Assembly (NCBI GenBank): GCA_964577435.1
Contig: CAZNZD010000014.1
Coordinates: 1 to 33,299, forward strand
Reading direction: 5' to 3'
DNA length: 33,299 nucleotides
Source of the DNA: MWDF01 sp964577435
GTDB lineage: Bacteria > Bacillota > DTU025 > MWDF01
Notes under the pieces: model-generated
What the model saw: the letters and a program-made list of their open reading frames with translations, nothing else
Databases searched by the model: none
What the model was told of the DNA's origin: nothing
Part shown: positions 22,738 to 30,977 of the stretch, piece after piece
Layout of the letters: each line of letters starts with the position of its first letter
Position numbering within the stretch: position 1 is the first letter of the stretch
Made by a program: the position numbers and the translations under genes

Positions 22738-24417
22738 ATGCCAATACCTAGCGACATTGAGATCGCACAGGCGACCAAGCTCAGACCGATTGCCGAAGTA
22801 GCAGCCACCATAGGAATCTCCACCGACGACCTCGAGTACTACGGCAAGTATAAGGCGAAGCTTCCCCTAGACCTTCTAGAAAGGCTTAAGGGCAACAGGG
22901 ACGGCAAGCTCATCTACACGACAGCTATCACGGCGACTCCCGCGGGAGAGGGCAAGACCTGCACCGCGATAGGCATCACGCAGGCGTTGGGCAAGCTCGG
23001 CAAGAAGGTAGCCGTAGCATTGAGGGAGCCTTCCCTTGGGCCCGTCTTCGGCGTAAAAGGCGGCGCCACCGGAGGAGGCTACTCCCAGGTTCTGCCGATG
23101 GAGGACATCAACCTCCACTTCACAGGGGACATCCATGCCGTAACCGCAGCGCATAACCTCATGGTCGCACTTCTTGACAACCACATCTTCCAGGGCAACG
23201 CCCTCGGCATCGACCCCCGGAGGGTCACCGTCAAGAGGGTTATGGACATGAACGATAGGCAGCTCAGAGGCATAGTATGCGGTTTAGGAGGCACAAACAA
23301 CGGCGTGCCAAGGGAAAGCGGCTTCGACATAACCGTCGCCTCCGAGGTGATGGCCATCCTCTGCCTCGCATCCGGCACCGAGGACCTCAAGGCGAGGCTC
23401 GGAAGGATGATCGTCGCCTACACCCATGACAGGAAGCCGGTCACGGCTGCCGACATCAAGGCCGTAGGGGCCATGGCTGTGCTGCTGAAGGACGCAATCA
23501 AGCCGAACCTGGTGCAGACGGTCGAAGGCCAGCCCGCATTCATACACGGCGGCCCGTTCGCCAACATTGCCCACGGCAACAACTCGATAATAGCGACGAG
23601 GCTGGCCCTTAAGCTGGCCGACTACGTCGTGACCGAAGGCGGCTTCGCCTCCGACCTCGGAGCGGAGAAGTTCTTCGACATAGTCCACAGGCAGACCGGC
23701 CTCAAGCCGGATGTGGCGGTCCTTGTAGCCTCGGTGCGCGCGCTCAACATGCACGGCGGAGTGGCGAAGGACAAGGTCTCCGAGACAAACCTTGAGGCTC
23801 TCGCAAAGGGAATCGAAAACCTCGAGGCCCACATAGACAACCTTACCAGGAACTTCGGCCTGCCCGTCGTTGTTGCGATCAACAGGTTCCCTACGGACAG
23901 CCCGGAGGAGCTCGAGCTCGTCAAGAGCCGCTGCGAGGCCAGGAAGGTCCGTTATGCGGTCTCCGAAGTAGTCGCGCGGGGCGGCGACGGCGGAAGGGAG
24001 CTCGCCCAGCAGGTGCTGGAGGCCCTCGAAAACGACGCCAACAATTTCCATACCCTGTATGAGCTTGAGATATCCGCAGAGGATAAGATAAGAAAGCTTG
24101 CCAAGGACGTTTACGGGGCCGATGACGTCGTATTCGCCGAGAGCGCTAAGACCATGCTCGGCACCATCAGGAAGATAGGATACGGGCAGCTTCCCGTGTG
24201 CATGGCCAAGACGCAGCACTCGCTGTCGGACAACCCAGACCTGAAGGGAAGGCCGGCCGGTTGGAAGCTTACTGTGCGCGAGGTCAGAGTGTCCGCAGGC
24301 GCAGGCTTCATAGTGGCCCTTACAGGGGAAGTGATGACGATGCCCGGGCTTCCCAAGGTACCCGCGGCAGATTCAATAGACATACTCGAGGACGGTACCA
24401 TACTTAACCTCTTCTAG
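22738..24417 (+). CDS. fhs: formate--tetrahydrofolate ligase
   Basis: 559 aa homotetramer subunit that makes 10-formyl-THF from formate, THF and ATP; it is the entry step of the methyl branch of the Wood-Ljungdahl pathway and is also used in purine or amino acid metabolism. The P-loop is TPAGEGKTCTAIGITQAL, with Cys in place of one of the usual Thr residues just after GKT. PSLGPVFGVKGGATGGGYSQ and the C-terminal PGLPKVPAADSID are characteristic. GGAGGTG precedes the ATG. Placement between nfn and rnf genes fits an acetogen-type or syntrophic energy metabolism, but fhs alone does not prove a complete pathway. Confidence 0.98.
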   Translation: MPIPSDIEIAQATKLRPIAEVAATIGISTDDLEYYGKYKAKLPLDLLERLKGNRDGKLIYTTAITATPAGEGKTCTAIGITQALGKLGKKVAVALREPSLGPVFGVKGGATGGGYSQVLPMEDINLHFTGDIHAVTAAHNLMVALLDNHIFQGNALGIDPRRVTVKRVMDMNDRQLRGIVCGLGGTNNGVPRESGFDITVASEVMAILCLASGTEDLKARLGRMIVAYTHDRKPVTAADIKAVGAMAVLLKDAIKPNLVQTVEGQPAFIHGGPFANIAHGNNSIIATRLALKLADYVVTEGGFASDLGAEKFFDIVHRQTGLKPDVAVLVASVRALNMHGGVAKDKVSETNLEALAKGIENLEAHIDNLTRNFGLPVVVAINRFPTDSPEELELVKSRCEARKVRYAVSEVVARGGDGGRELAQQVLEALENDANNFHTLYELEISAEDKIRKLAKDVYGADDVVFAESAKTMLGTIRKIGYGQLPVCMAKTQHSLSDNPDLKGRPAGWKLTVREVRVSAGAGFIVALTGEVMTMPGLPKVPAADSIDILEDGTILNLF

Positions 24418-24460
24418 GCAGCAAGCAAAGGGTTTAGATACCTACTAAGGAGTGAGATAT

Positions 24461-25777
24461 ATGGCTGTGAGGACATTCGTCGGCGGGATACACCCCGATT
24501 CGTGCAAGTTCACGGGCGCGACGCCGACAGCGGCCGGAAAGCTACCGGCTAAAGTGCTGGTATCGGCCGGCTACTCATGGGTCGGCTACAAGATCCTCGC
24601 CCCTCGGGGCACGGAAGTCAAGGTGGGGCAGAAGCTCGCCGACAATGAGGGGTTCATGTGCGTTCCCACCCACTCTCCCGTATCCGGCAAGGTGACGGAC
24701 GTGAAACCCTACAGGGGCCACAATGGCCTTGAGTATCTGGGATTCACCATCGAGTCAGACGGGCAACAGGCGCTTCATGAAAGCATAGCCCCTCTCCCGG
24801 ATCCGGACACGCTGAGCCCTGAGGACATCAGAAAGTACATCCGCGAGGCGGGCATGCTGGGACTCGGCGGCGCCGAGTTCCCCACTCACGTGAAGATGAC
24901 CCTCCCGCAGGGCTGCAAGGTGGACACCCTGGTCGTAAACGGCGGGGAATGCGAACCTTACCTCACGGCAGACCACAGGGTCATGGTCGAGAGGGCCGAA
25001 AGGGTGGTGCACGGCACCTACATCGTGATGAAGGGCATAGGCGTCGACAGGGCGGTAATCGGGGTAGAGGACAACAAGATGGATGCCGTGATAGCGCTTA
25101 CCACCGCAGCCGCATCCTTCAAGGGCATAGAAGTCGTCGCCTGCAAGGCTCAATACCCCCAGGGCTATGAGAAGTCGATGGTGAAGGCCACACTAGGCCG
25201 CGAGGTCCCCCCGGGAGGGCTTCCCAGAGACGTTGGAGTGGTAGTCGTGAACGTCGGCACTGCAGCTGCAATCTCCGAGCTCTTCAGGACGGGGCTTCCC
25301 CTTGTGAAGAGGATAGTTACAGTCTCCGGCACTGCCGTCAGGAATCCAGGCAACGTCGAAGCGTACCTCGGCACCTCCGCCCAGGATCTGGTGGACCAGT
25401 GCGGAGGGCTCAAAGAAGAGGCCGGCAAGGTGATCTTCGGCGGACCAATGATGGGTGTCGCGGCCTCGGGCCTCGGCTTCCCTGTGACCAAGGGAACCTC
25501 AGGCATCGTGGTCCTAAACAGGCAGGAGGCGCTCTTCTGGAAAGAGATGCCATGCATAAGGTGCGGAAGGTGCAATGAGGTCTGCCCGATGTTCATCGAG
25601 CCCTCAGAGATACACAAGCATGCACTAGCAGGCGACATGGACAAGGCCGAGAAGCTCTACGCGGCAGACTGCATGGAGTGCGGATGCTGCTCGTACGTCT
25701 GCCCGTCCAAGAGGCCCCTGGTGCAGTCCATAAAGCTGGCGAAGCAGCACGCTCTCGCCAAGCGCGGCAAGAAGTGA
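24461..25777 (+). CDS. rnfC: Rnf complex subunit RnfC
   Basis: 438 aa peripheral subunit that carries the NAD(H) site of the ferredoxin:NAD+ oxidoreductase. The N-terminus has FVGGIHP, followed by a barrel-sandwich domain, a nucleotide/FMN domain with GLGGAEFPTHVKM and NGGECEPYLTADHR, and two C-terminal [4Fe-4S] sites (C365, C368, C371, C375 and C404, C407, C410, C414), each ending in CP. The start is ATG 24461, 8 nt after AAGGAG; GTG 24452 overlaps that site and is unlikely. It is the first gene of the standard C-D-G-E-A-B order. Confidence 0.97.
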   Translation: MAVRTFVGGIHPDSCKFTGATPTAAGKLPAKVLVSAGYSWVGYKILAPRGTEVKVGQKLADNEGFMCVPTHSPVSGKVTDVKPYRGHNGLEYLGFTIESDGQQALHESIAPLPDPDTLSPEDIRKYIREAGMLGLGGAEFPTHVKMTLPQGCKVDTLVVNGGECEPYLTADHRVMVERAERVVHGTYIVMKGIGVDRAVIGVEDNKMDAVIALTTAAASFKGIEVVACKAQYPQGYEKSMVKATLGREVPPGGLPRDVGVVVVNVGTAAAISELFRTGLPLVKRIVTVSGTAVRNPGNVEAYLGTSAQDLVDQCGGLKEEAGKVIFGGPMMGVAASGLGFPVTKGTSGIVVLNRQEALFWKEMPCIRCGRCNEVCPMFIEPSEIHKHALAGDMDKAEKLYAADCMECGCCSYVCPSKRPLVQSIKLAKQHALAKRGKK

Positions 25778-25790
25778 CGAGGTGATGGAC

Positions 25791-26762
25791 ATGTCAGAAA
25801 GCAACCTTATTATCACAGCCGCGCCGCACATAAGGCAGAAGGGTGCAACCCCGATGATCATGCGGGGTGTGTTCATGGCGCTAATCCCGGCGGCGGCGTG
25901 CGGCGTATATTTCTTTGGCCTCTGGGCGGCGGTTAACCTGGTCGTCGGAGTAGCTTCCGCGGTCCTGTTCGAATACCTGATTCAGAGGATATGGAAGCTC
26001 GAAGTGACGATCAGCGACGGTTCCGCGGCCCTTACGGGCCTTTTCGTGGCGATGACGTTGCCCCCGAGGGTTGAGCCCTGGGTGGTGGCGATGGCATCTC
26101 TCATGGCAATCGGCCCCGGCAAGATAGTGTTCGGCGGCCTCGGCTACAACATCTTCAATCCAGCCCTTGTCGGAAGGGTGTTCGCGTCGCTTGCCTGGCC
26201 CAGCGTCGTAAGCGCCGGGTACGCCTGGCCGGCTAACAGCATGGCCTGGACGCGCGGTTTCGACGTCCTTACCACCGCGACTCCCCTCAGCCTTCTGAAG
26301 TCGGGAGAGATCGGCGGGACCACCCTGTCCAGGTTCTATGGTCCGCTCTTCTTCGGGAACGTGGCAGGATCGTTGGGGGAGACATCTGCCCTGGCGCTTC
26401 TCGTAGGTGCGCTGGTGCTCCTGTTCCTGGGAGCGATAACGCTGAGGATACCCCTGGTGTACATCCTTACCACCACAGGGCTTGCCATGGCATTCAACCA
26501 GGACCCGATATTCCACCTGCTGTCAGGAGGGCTGATCCTGGGAGCGTTCTTCATGGCGACCGATTATGTGACAAGCCCGATGAAGCCTATGGCGCAGATA
26601 ATCTACGCGGTAGGCCTCGGCGTGTTCACCTTCCTCATCAGGATGTTCGGCAGCTACCCTGAGGGAGTGGCGTTTGCCATACTGATTATGAACAGCTTCG
26701 TTCCGCTAATCGAGAGGTTCGGCAGGCCGAAGCGCTTCGGGGAGGTGAGCAACCGTGCGTGA
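25791..26762 (+). CDS. rnfD: Rnf complex subunit RnfD (flavoprotein membrane subunit)
   Basis: 323 aa, multiple transmembrane helices. It forms part of the ion-translocating core and carries a covalently bound FMN on Thr. The likely flavinylation site is T164 within TTATPLS (161-167), a [ST]xxT variant of the more usual SGAT-like form. ISDGSAALTG and GLGYNIFNPALVGRV are typical RnfD/NqrB segments. The start ATG 25791 has GAGG 8 nt upstream; ATG 25785 and GTG 25782 are too close to that site. Its end overlaps rnfG by 8 bp. Confidence 0.95.
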   Translation: MSESNLIITAAPHIRQKGATPMIMRGVFMALIPAAACGVYFFGLWAAVNLVVGVASAVLFEYLIQRIWKLEVTISDGSAALTGLFVAMTLPPRVEPWVVAMASLMAIGPGKIVFGGLGYNIFNPALVGRVFASLAWPSVVSAGYAWPANSMAWTRGFDVLTTATPLSLLKSGEIGGTTLSRFYGPLFFGNVAGSLGETSALALLVGALVLLFLGAITLRIPLVYILTTTGLAMAFNQDPIFHLLSGGLILGAFFMATDYVTSPMKPMAQIIYAVGLGVFTFLIRMFGSYPEGVAFAILIMNSFVPLIERFGRPKRFGEVSNRA

Positions 26763-27318
26763 CATGGTTAGATACGGGATCATACTTACACTCATCTGCG
26801 TAGTCTCGGGCGTATCGCTCTCGGCGGTGTACAGCAAGACGAGCGTCATCATCGCCGAAAGGCAGGCCCAGGCCACCCTTAAGGCCATGGCAGTCGTGCT
26901 TCCGTCAGCCGTGGACTTCGAGGCCTTGACGGCAGACGACATAGCCGCGGTGTCCTCAGATGCCAAGGGGATAATCGAGGCCTACAGGGGCAAGGCCGCT
27001 GACGGCACGGACGCGGGGGCGGTAGTCAAGGTTGAGACCTCGGGCTACGGCGGAACTATAGTCCTTCTTATCGGCATGGATACTTCCGGAACCTGCCAGG
27101 GCTTGCAGGTGATAAGCCAGAGCGAGACGGCCGGACTGGGCTCACTTATTAAGGAAGCGGCGTTCACAGGGCAGTTCACCGGCAAGGCAGGCACGCTTGC
27201 CATAAAGAAACTCGGCGGGGAGATCGACCAGGTCTCCGGAGCCACCATCTCTTCCAGGGCTGCGGTAGAAGGGGTCAACAACGGCCTTAGCTTCTCGAAG
27301 GCCCTGCTTGGGATGTAG
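26755..27318 (+). CDS. rnfG: Rnf complex subunit RnfG (FMN-binding)
   Basis: 187 aa. One N-terminal transmembrane helix (about 5-25) and an extracytoplasmic FMN-binding domain. The covalent FMN site SGATISS is at 161-167 (Thr164). ETAGLGSLIKEAAF is the conserved segment before it. The start is GTG 26755, 9 nt after GGAGG and overlapping the rnfD stop; the next ATG (26764) is too far from the site. This is the subunit most exposed to the outside and so the natural partner for an external cytochrome. Confidence 0.95.
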   Translation: MRDMVRYGIILTLICVVSGVSLSAVYSKTSVIIAERQAQATLKAMAVVLPSAVDFEALTADDIAAVSSDAKGIIEAYRGKAADGTDAGAVVKVETSGYGGTIVLLIGMDTSGTCQGLQVISQSETAGLGSLIKEAAFTGQFTGKAGTLAIKKLGGEIDQVSGATISSRAAVEGVNNGLSFSKALLGM

Positions 27319-27330
27319 GAGGTGGGGAAG

Positions 27331-27993
27331 ATGAGCGCAATTAAGGAATTCAAGAAGGGCCTTTGGGCTGAAAGCCCGGTGTTCGTCCTTCTAATCGGCA
27401 TGTGCCCCACTATGGTGGCCTCCGTCTCGGTATCGAGCGCCATAGGTATGGGCATCGCAGCTACATTCGTCCTGCTGGGATCGAACTTCTTCGTATCGGT
27501 CCTCAGGAAGATAATCCCCGACAAGATAAGGATACCCTGTTTCATAGTGGTCATCGCCACGTTCGTTACAATCGTCGACCTGGTGATGGCGGCATACCTT
27601 CCGGACCTGCACAAGGTGCTGGGCGTTTTCGTCCCTCTTATCGTGGTCAACTGCATCATACTTGCGAGGGCGGAAGCTTATGCCTACAAGAACAGCGTTC
27701 TCAACTCGGTGGCTGATGGCCTCGGGATGGGAGTGGGCTTCACGCTGGCCCTGATAATCCTGGCTGCGATAAGGGAGCCCATGGCGACCGGCAAGATCCT
27801 TGCCGCCGCGGACTTCGGCTTTGCGGGCATCAAGCTGTTCCCGGCCAAGTTCGCAGCAGCCCTTATCGACAAGCCCGTGGGTGGTTTCATGACGCTGGGC
27901 TTCGTGCTTGCCGCCATCAACGGGGTCACGATGAGAAGGCAGGGCAAGGTTTCGCAGGCAGCCAGCTGCGGCTGCGCTCCCAAGGAGGTATAG
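27331..27993 (+). CDS. rnfE: Rnf complex subunit RnfE
   Basis: 220 aa integral membrane subunit, homologous to RnfA and to NqrD. The N-terminus FKKGLWAESPVFVLLIGMCPTMVAS and the ARAEAYAYKNS segment are characteristic, with about six hydrophobic helices. The conserved Cys in GMCPT and in VVNCII are expected to help hold the intramembrane Fe-S cluster shared with RnfA. ATG 27331 lies 8 nt after AGGAGG; GTG 27322 would be inside that site. The C-terminal tail SCGCAPKEV carries two extra Cys. Confidence 0.95.
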   Translation: MSAIKEFKKGLWAESPVFVLLIGMCPTMVASVSVSSAIGMGIAATFVLLGSNFFVSVLRKIIPDKIRIPCFIVVIATFVTIVDLVMAAYLPDLHKVLGVFVPLIVVNCIILARAEAYAYKNSVLNSVADGLGMGVGFTLALIILAAIREPMATGKILAAADFGFAGIKLFPAKFAAALIDKPVGGFMTLGFVLAAINGVTMRRQGKVSQAASCGCAPKEV

Positions 27994-27996
27994 CAA

Positions 27997-28596
27997 ATGA
28001 AGGAGCTATTCGTAATACTTCTTTCGACGATACTGGTCAACAACTACATGTTGGCCAGGATAATGGGCACATGCCCGTTCATCGGGGTGTCCAACGCGTT
28101 CGACACCGCCACAGGAATGGCGGCGGCAGTGGTGTTCGTCATGAGCCTTGCCTCGGCGGTCACTTGGCTGGTGCAGAACTACCTTCTCAATCCGCTTAAC
28201 CTCGGCTTCCTGCAGACCGTCGCGTTCATCCTAGTTATCGCGGCCCTCGTGCAGCTCATAGAGATGATAATCCTGAAGATGAGCCCCACGCTCTACAGGG
28301 CGCTTGGCATCTACCTTCCGCTCATCACGACCAACTGCGCGGTCCTAGGCGTGGCCGTGATAAACATCCGCGACGGATATAACTTCGTAGAGGCAGTCAT
28401 CTCCGGCACTGGAGGAGGCATCGGCTTCTCGCTGGTGCTCATTGCCATGGCGGCCTTAAGGGAGAAGCTCAACACCGCGCCGATTGCGAAGTCCTTCAAG
28501 GGCTTCCCGCTCACGCTTATCATTACAGCCCAGATGGCGATGGCATTCCTGGGCTTCTCGGGCTTCAACCTCGAGAAGCTCTTCGGCCTGCGCTAG
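27997..28596 (+). CDS. rnfA: Rnf complex subunit RnfA
   Basis: 199 aa integral membrane subunit, homologous to NqrE. ILVNNYMLARIMGTCPFIGVS and PLITTNCAVLGVAV contain the conserved Cys pair that, with those of RnfE, should bind the intramembrane Fe-S cluster. About six helices are visible. GGAGGT precedes the ATG. Only 3 bp separate it from rnfE. Confidence 0.96.
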   Translation: MKELFVILLSTILVNNYMLARIMGTCPFIGVSNAFDTATGMAAAVVFVMSLASAVTWLVQNYLLNPLNLGFLQTVAFILVIAALVQLIEMIILKMSPTLYRALGIYLPLITTNCAVLGVAVINIRDGYNFVEAVISGTGGGIGFSLVLIAMAALREKLNTAPIAKSFKGFPLTLIITAQMAMAFLGFSGFNLEKLFGLR

Positions 28597-28617
28597 CGGC
28601 CGCTGGAGGTGGGATAA

Positions 28618-29439
28618 TTGGTACTTAACAGCTTGCTCGTCCTTGGTGGCATGGGCCTTGCCTTCGGAGTGGCGCTTGCGATAGCAGCGAAGCTTCTTGC
28701 CGTGGAGAGGGACCCCAGAATAGACCAGGTGCAGTCAGCCCTTCCGGGGGCGAACTGCGGAGCCTGCGGCTTTCCCGGATGCGCAGGGCTGGCGACGGCT
28801 ATAGTAGGTGGCCAGGCCCCCTGCGACAAGTGCCCCGTGGGAGGAAAGTCCGTCGCAGAGAAGATAGCCGAGATAATGTGCCTCAACGTCAGCATCGACA
28901 TGAAGCCCAAGTACGCTAGGCTCATGTGCGCAGGAGGCAAGGGGATTGCGAAGGATGCCGGCGAGTACAAGGGCATAATGGACTGCGTTGCCGCCCATAA
29001 CGTAAGCGGCGGCTTCAAGGCCTGCTCATACGGGTGCCTGGGCCTTGCGACCTGCGTGAAGGCCTGCCCGTTCGACGCGATGTACATGGGGGAGGATGAT
29101 CTTCCCAAGATAGACGACGCGAAGTGCACCGGCTGCGGAAAGTGCGTGCAGGTATGCCCCAGGCACCTTCTGGCGCTCAGGTCCGAGGATGAGCCGGTCA
29201 ACGTCATCTGCACGTCGAAGGCGCCGCTTCCCAAGAGCAAGGCGGACTGCTCCGCAGTCTGCATAGGATGCCAGATCTGCGTGAAGAACTGCCCTACGCA
29301 GTGCATCAGGATGGAAGGGACAGTAGCGGTCATCGACAACAGCAAGTGCACCAAGTGCGGCATCTGCGTGCAGAAGTGCCCTGTGAAGTGCATTCACAAC
29401 GTGTTCGGGGCCGACTCGGACCTGGTGGCCGAGGCATAA
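28618..29439 (+). CDS. rnfB: Rnf complex subunit RnfB (ferredoxin-accepting Fe-S subunit)
   Basis: 273 aa. One N-terminal membrane helix, a 4Fe-4S domain (NCGACGFPGCAGLA ... CDKC), then CSYGCLGLATCVKACPFDA and three ferredoxin-type CxxCxxCxxxCP sets starting CTGCGKC, CIGCQIC and CTKCGIC. It accepts electrons from reduced ferredoxin on the cytoplasmic side. The start is TTG 28618, 7 nt after GGAGGT, and no ATG fits; a rare start on the last subunit may set stoichiometry. A strong terminator follows 20 bp after the stop, closing the redox operon. Confidence 0.95.
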   Translation: MVLNSLLVLGGMGLAFGVALAIAAKLLAVERDPRIDQVQSALPGANCGACGFPGCAGLATAIVGGQAPCDKCPVGGKSVAEKIAEIMCLNVSIDMKPKYARLMCAGGKGIAKDAGEYKGIMDCVAAHNVSGGFKACSYGCLGLATCVKACPFDAMYMGEDDLPKIDDAKCTGCGKCVQVCPRHLLALRSEDEPVNVICTSKAPLPKSKADCSAVCIGCQICVKNCPTQCIRMEGTVAVIDNSKCTKCGICVQKCPVKCIHNVFGADSDLVAEA

Positions 29440-29459
29440 GCGTAAATAGGGATCATGGT

Positions 29460-29491
29460 GCGGCGCGCCGGTTGGCGCGCCGCTCTTTTTT
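29460..29491 (+). terminator. strong intrinsic terminator after rnfB
   Basis: GCGGCGCGCC (29460-29469), loop GGTT, then GGCGCGCCGC (29474-29483): a perfect 10-bp stem followed by TCTTTTTT. It separates the redox operon from maf. Confidence 0.95.
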
Positions 29492-29599
29492 GCCTCATGC
29501 TGCAGATTCCGCTAGTTTGGCATTTGCGGGGATAATGTGCCCGGCGGAGGGAAAAGGTGCCCGAATTATGATAAATTATACTAAAGGGGAGACGGACGG

Positions 29600-29626
29600 A
29601 TGCTTCCGGCATCGGTCCGGTTGTGA
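29600..29626 (+). CDS. possible 8-codon leader ORF upstream of maf
   Basis: ATG at 29600 has GGGGAG 8 nt upstream and encodes MLPASVRL before TGA (29624-29626). The maf ATG is one base further on and has no ribosome site of its own, so maf may be translated by coupling to this leader. It is too short to test by similarity. Confidence 0.35.
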   Translation: MLPASVRL

Positions 29627-29627
29627 G

Positions 29628-30203
29628 ATGGCAGGATTAGTGCTGGCCTCAGCATCGCCGAGGAGGGTCGAGCTGCTCGGCTCGTTGGGGCTTGATTTCG
29701 ATGTAGTAGCCAGCATGGCGGATGAGGATGCGGACCCGCTCATGGACCCGAGGAGGATGGTGGAGGAGCTTGCCAGGCGGAAGGCCTCGGCAGTCGCCGT
29801 AAAGCACCGCTGCTCGGTAGTCCTCGGGGCGGATACTGTGGTCTGCATAGACGGCAGGGTGCTAGGAAAGCCGGCTGACGCGGAAGATGCCGCAAGGATG
29901 CTCCAGTCGCTTCAGGGAAGGGAGCATGTCGTCTACACCGGCGTATGCGTCATCAAGCTCGATGAGGGCATCGAGGAGGCCGCAAGCGAGGCGACTTACG
30001 TGCGCTTCGCGCCGATGAGCGGGCGGGACATCGAGAAGTACGTGGAATCCAAGGAGCCGATGGACAAGGCCGGCGCTTATGCGATACAGGGCCTTGGCTC
30101 CCAATTCATAACCGGGATAACGGGGGACTACTCCAATGTAGTAGGCCTTCCTCTAAGGCTTACCGGCATCTTGCTGGGAAAGGCCGGAATCAGCGTCTTA
30201 TAG
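29628..30203 (+). CDS. maf: Maf-family nucleoside triphosphate pyrophosphatase
   Basis: 191 aa house-cleaning enzyme that hydrolyses non-canonical or excess nucleotides such as dTTP/UTP; in B. subtilis it is linked to septum control. Motifs: LASASPRRVELL at the N-terminus, GADTVV, LGKP, DKAGAYAIQG and NVVGLPL. ATG 29628 is chosen because it gives the standard N-terminus MAGLVLASASPRR and there is no alternative start codon just upstream in frame. The frame is open further upstream but that part reads into rnfB. It begins the maf-radC-mreBCD set. Confidence 0.95.
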   Translation: MAGLVLASASPRRVELLGSLGLDFDVVASMADEDADPLMDPRRMVEELARRKASAVAVKHRCSVVLGADTVVCIDGRVLGKPADAEDAARMLQSLQGREHVVYTGVCVIKLDEGIEEAASEATYVRFAPMSGRDIEKYVESKEPMDKAGAYAIQGLGSQFITGITGDYSNVVGLPLRLTGILLGKAGISVL

Positions 30204-30245
30204 CCCTCGGACGGCGCCCGCGCATCGATAAGCGGAGGTGCCGTC

Positions 30246-30950
30246 ATGGAGATTGACAGGATCAGGGGCATCAAGGCGATGCCCGAGGCGGAAAGGCCGA
30301 CGGAGAGGCTTTACTCCCAGGGACCCGGGGCATTGAACGCGGCGGAGCTAATGGCCGTTATCATAAGGTGCGGGACGAAGGGCGAGAGCGCCCTTGAGGC
30401 GGGCATGAGGATTCTGAGCGAAAACGGCGGCCTTTTCTGCCTTGCTTCGATGAGCGCTCGTGAGCTTTCCAGGGCGGCAAAGCTCGGAAGGACGCGGGCC
30501 GCGCAGCTTAAGGCGGCAGTGGAGCTTGGAATGAGGGTGGCGGGGGACGGAGTGCGCGAAAGGACCGGGATCATCACCGCAAAGGACGCGGGCGCGATCC
30601 TGATGCCCGCGATGAGGCACCTTAAGTGCGAGGAGTTCTGGGCGCTGCTTCTGGATACCAGGCACAGGGTAATTGATACGGTCCCGGTCTCAAGAGGGAC
30701 CCTGAACTCGTCTCTGGTGCATCCGAGGGAGCTTTTCAGGGAGGCCATGCTCAGAAACAGCGCCGCAGTCATAGCGGCGCACAACCATCCGAGCGGGGAC
30801 CCTGCGGCAAGCGACGAGGACCTGGCCGTAACAAGAAGGCTCGCCGAGGCAGGCAGGATAATCGGAATCGAGCTTCTGGACCATCTGATAATCGGGGCGA
30901 ACAGCTATACAAGCTTGAGGGATAGTTGCATTCTTGGCAGCGTCGGCTGA
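30246..30950 (+). CDS. radC: RadC/JAMM-family protein
   Basis: 234 aa. An N-terminal helix-hairpin-helix-like region (AAKLGRTRAAQLKAAVELG, about 77-95) is followed by an MPN/JAMM metalloprotease-like domain. The zinc ligands are visible as H179, H181 and D192 in HNHPSGDPAASDED. The historic link to DNA repair is doubtful, and the true activity is unknown. GGAGGTG precedes the ATG. Its place between maf and mreB is conserved across Bacillota. Confidence 0.95.
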   Translation: MEIDRIRGIKAMPEAERPTERLYSQGPGALNAAELMAVIIRCGTKGESALEAGMRILSENGGLFCLASMSARELSRAAKLGRTRAAQLKAAVELGMRVAGDGVRERTGIITAKDAGAILMPAMRHLKCEEFWALLLDTRHRVIDTVPVSRGTLNSSLVHPRELFREAMLRNSAAVIAAHNHPSGDPAASDEDLAVTRRLAEAGRIIGIELLDHLIIGANSYTSLRDSCILGSVG

Positions 30951-30977
30951 GGCCGGGGCCGAAAGGGGATTTAGCAT

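Noticed and set aside
29268..29627. Long N-terminal extension of the maf frame into rnfB
   Set aside because: It runs through rnfB and the strong terminator; the Maf signature starts right at ATG 29628.
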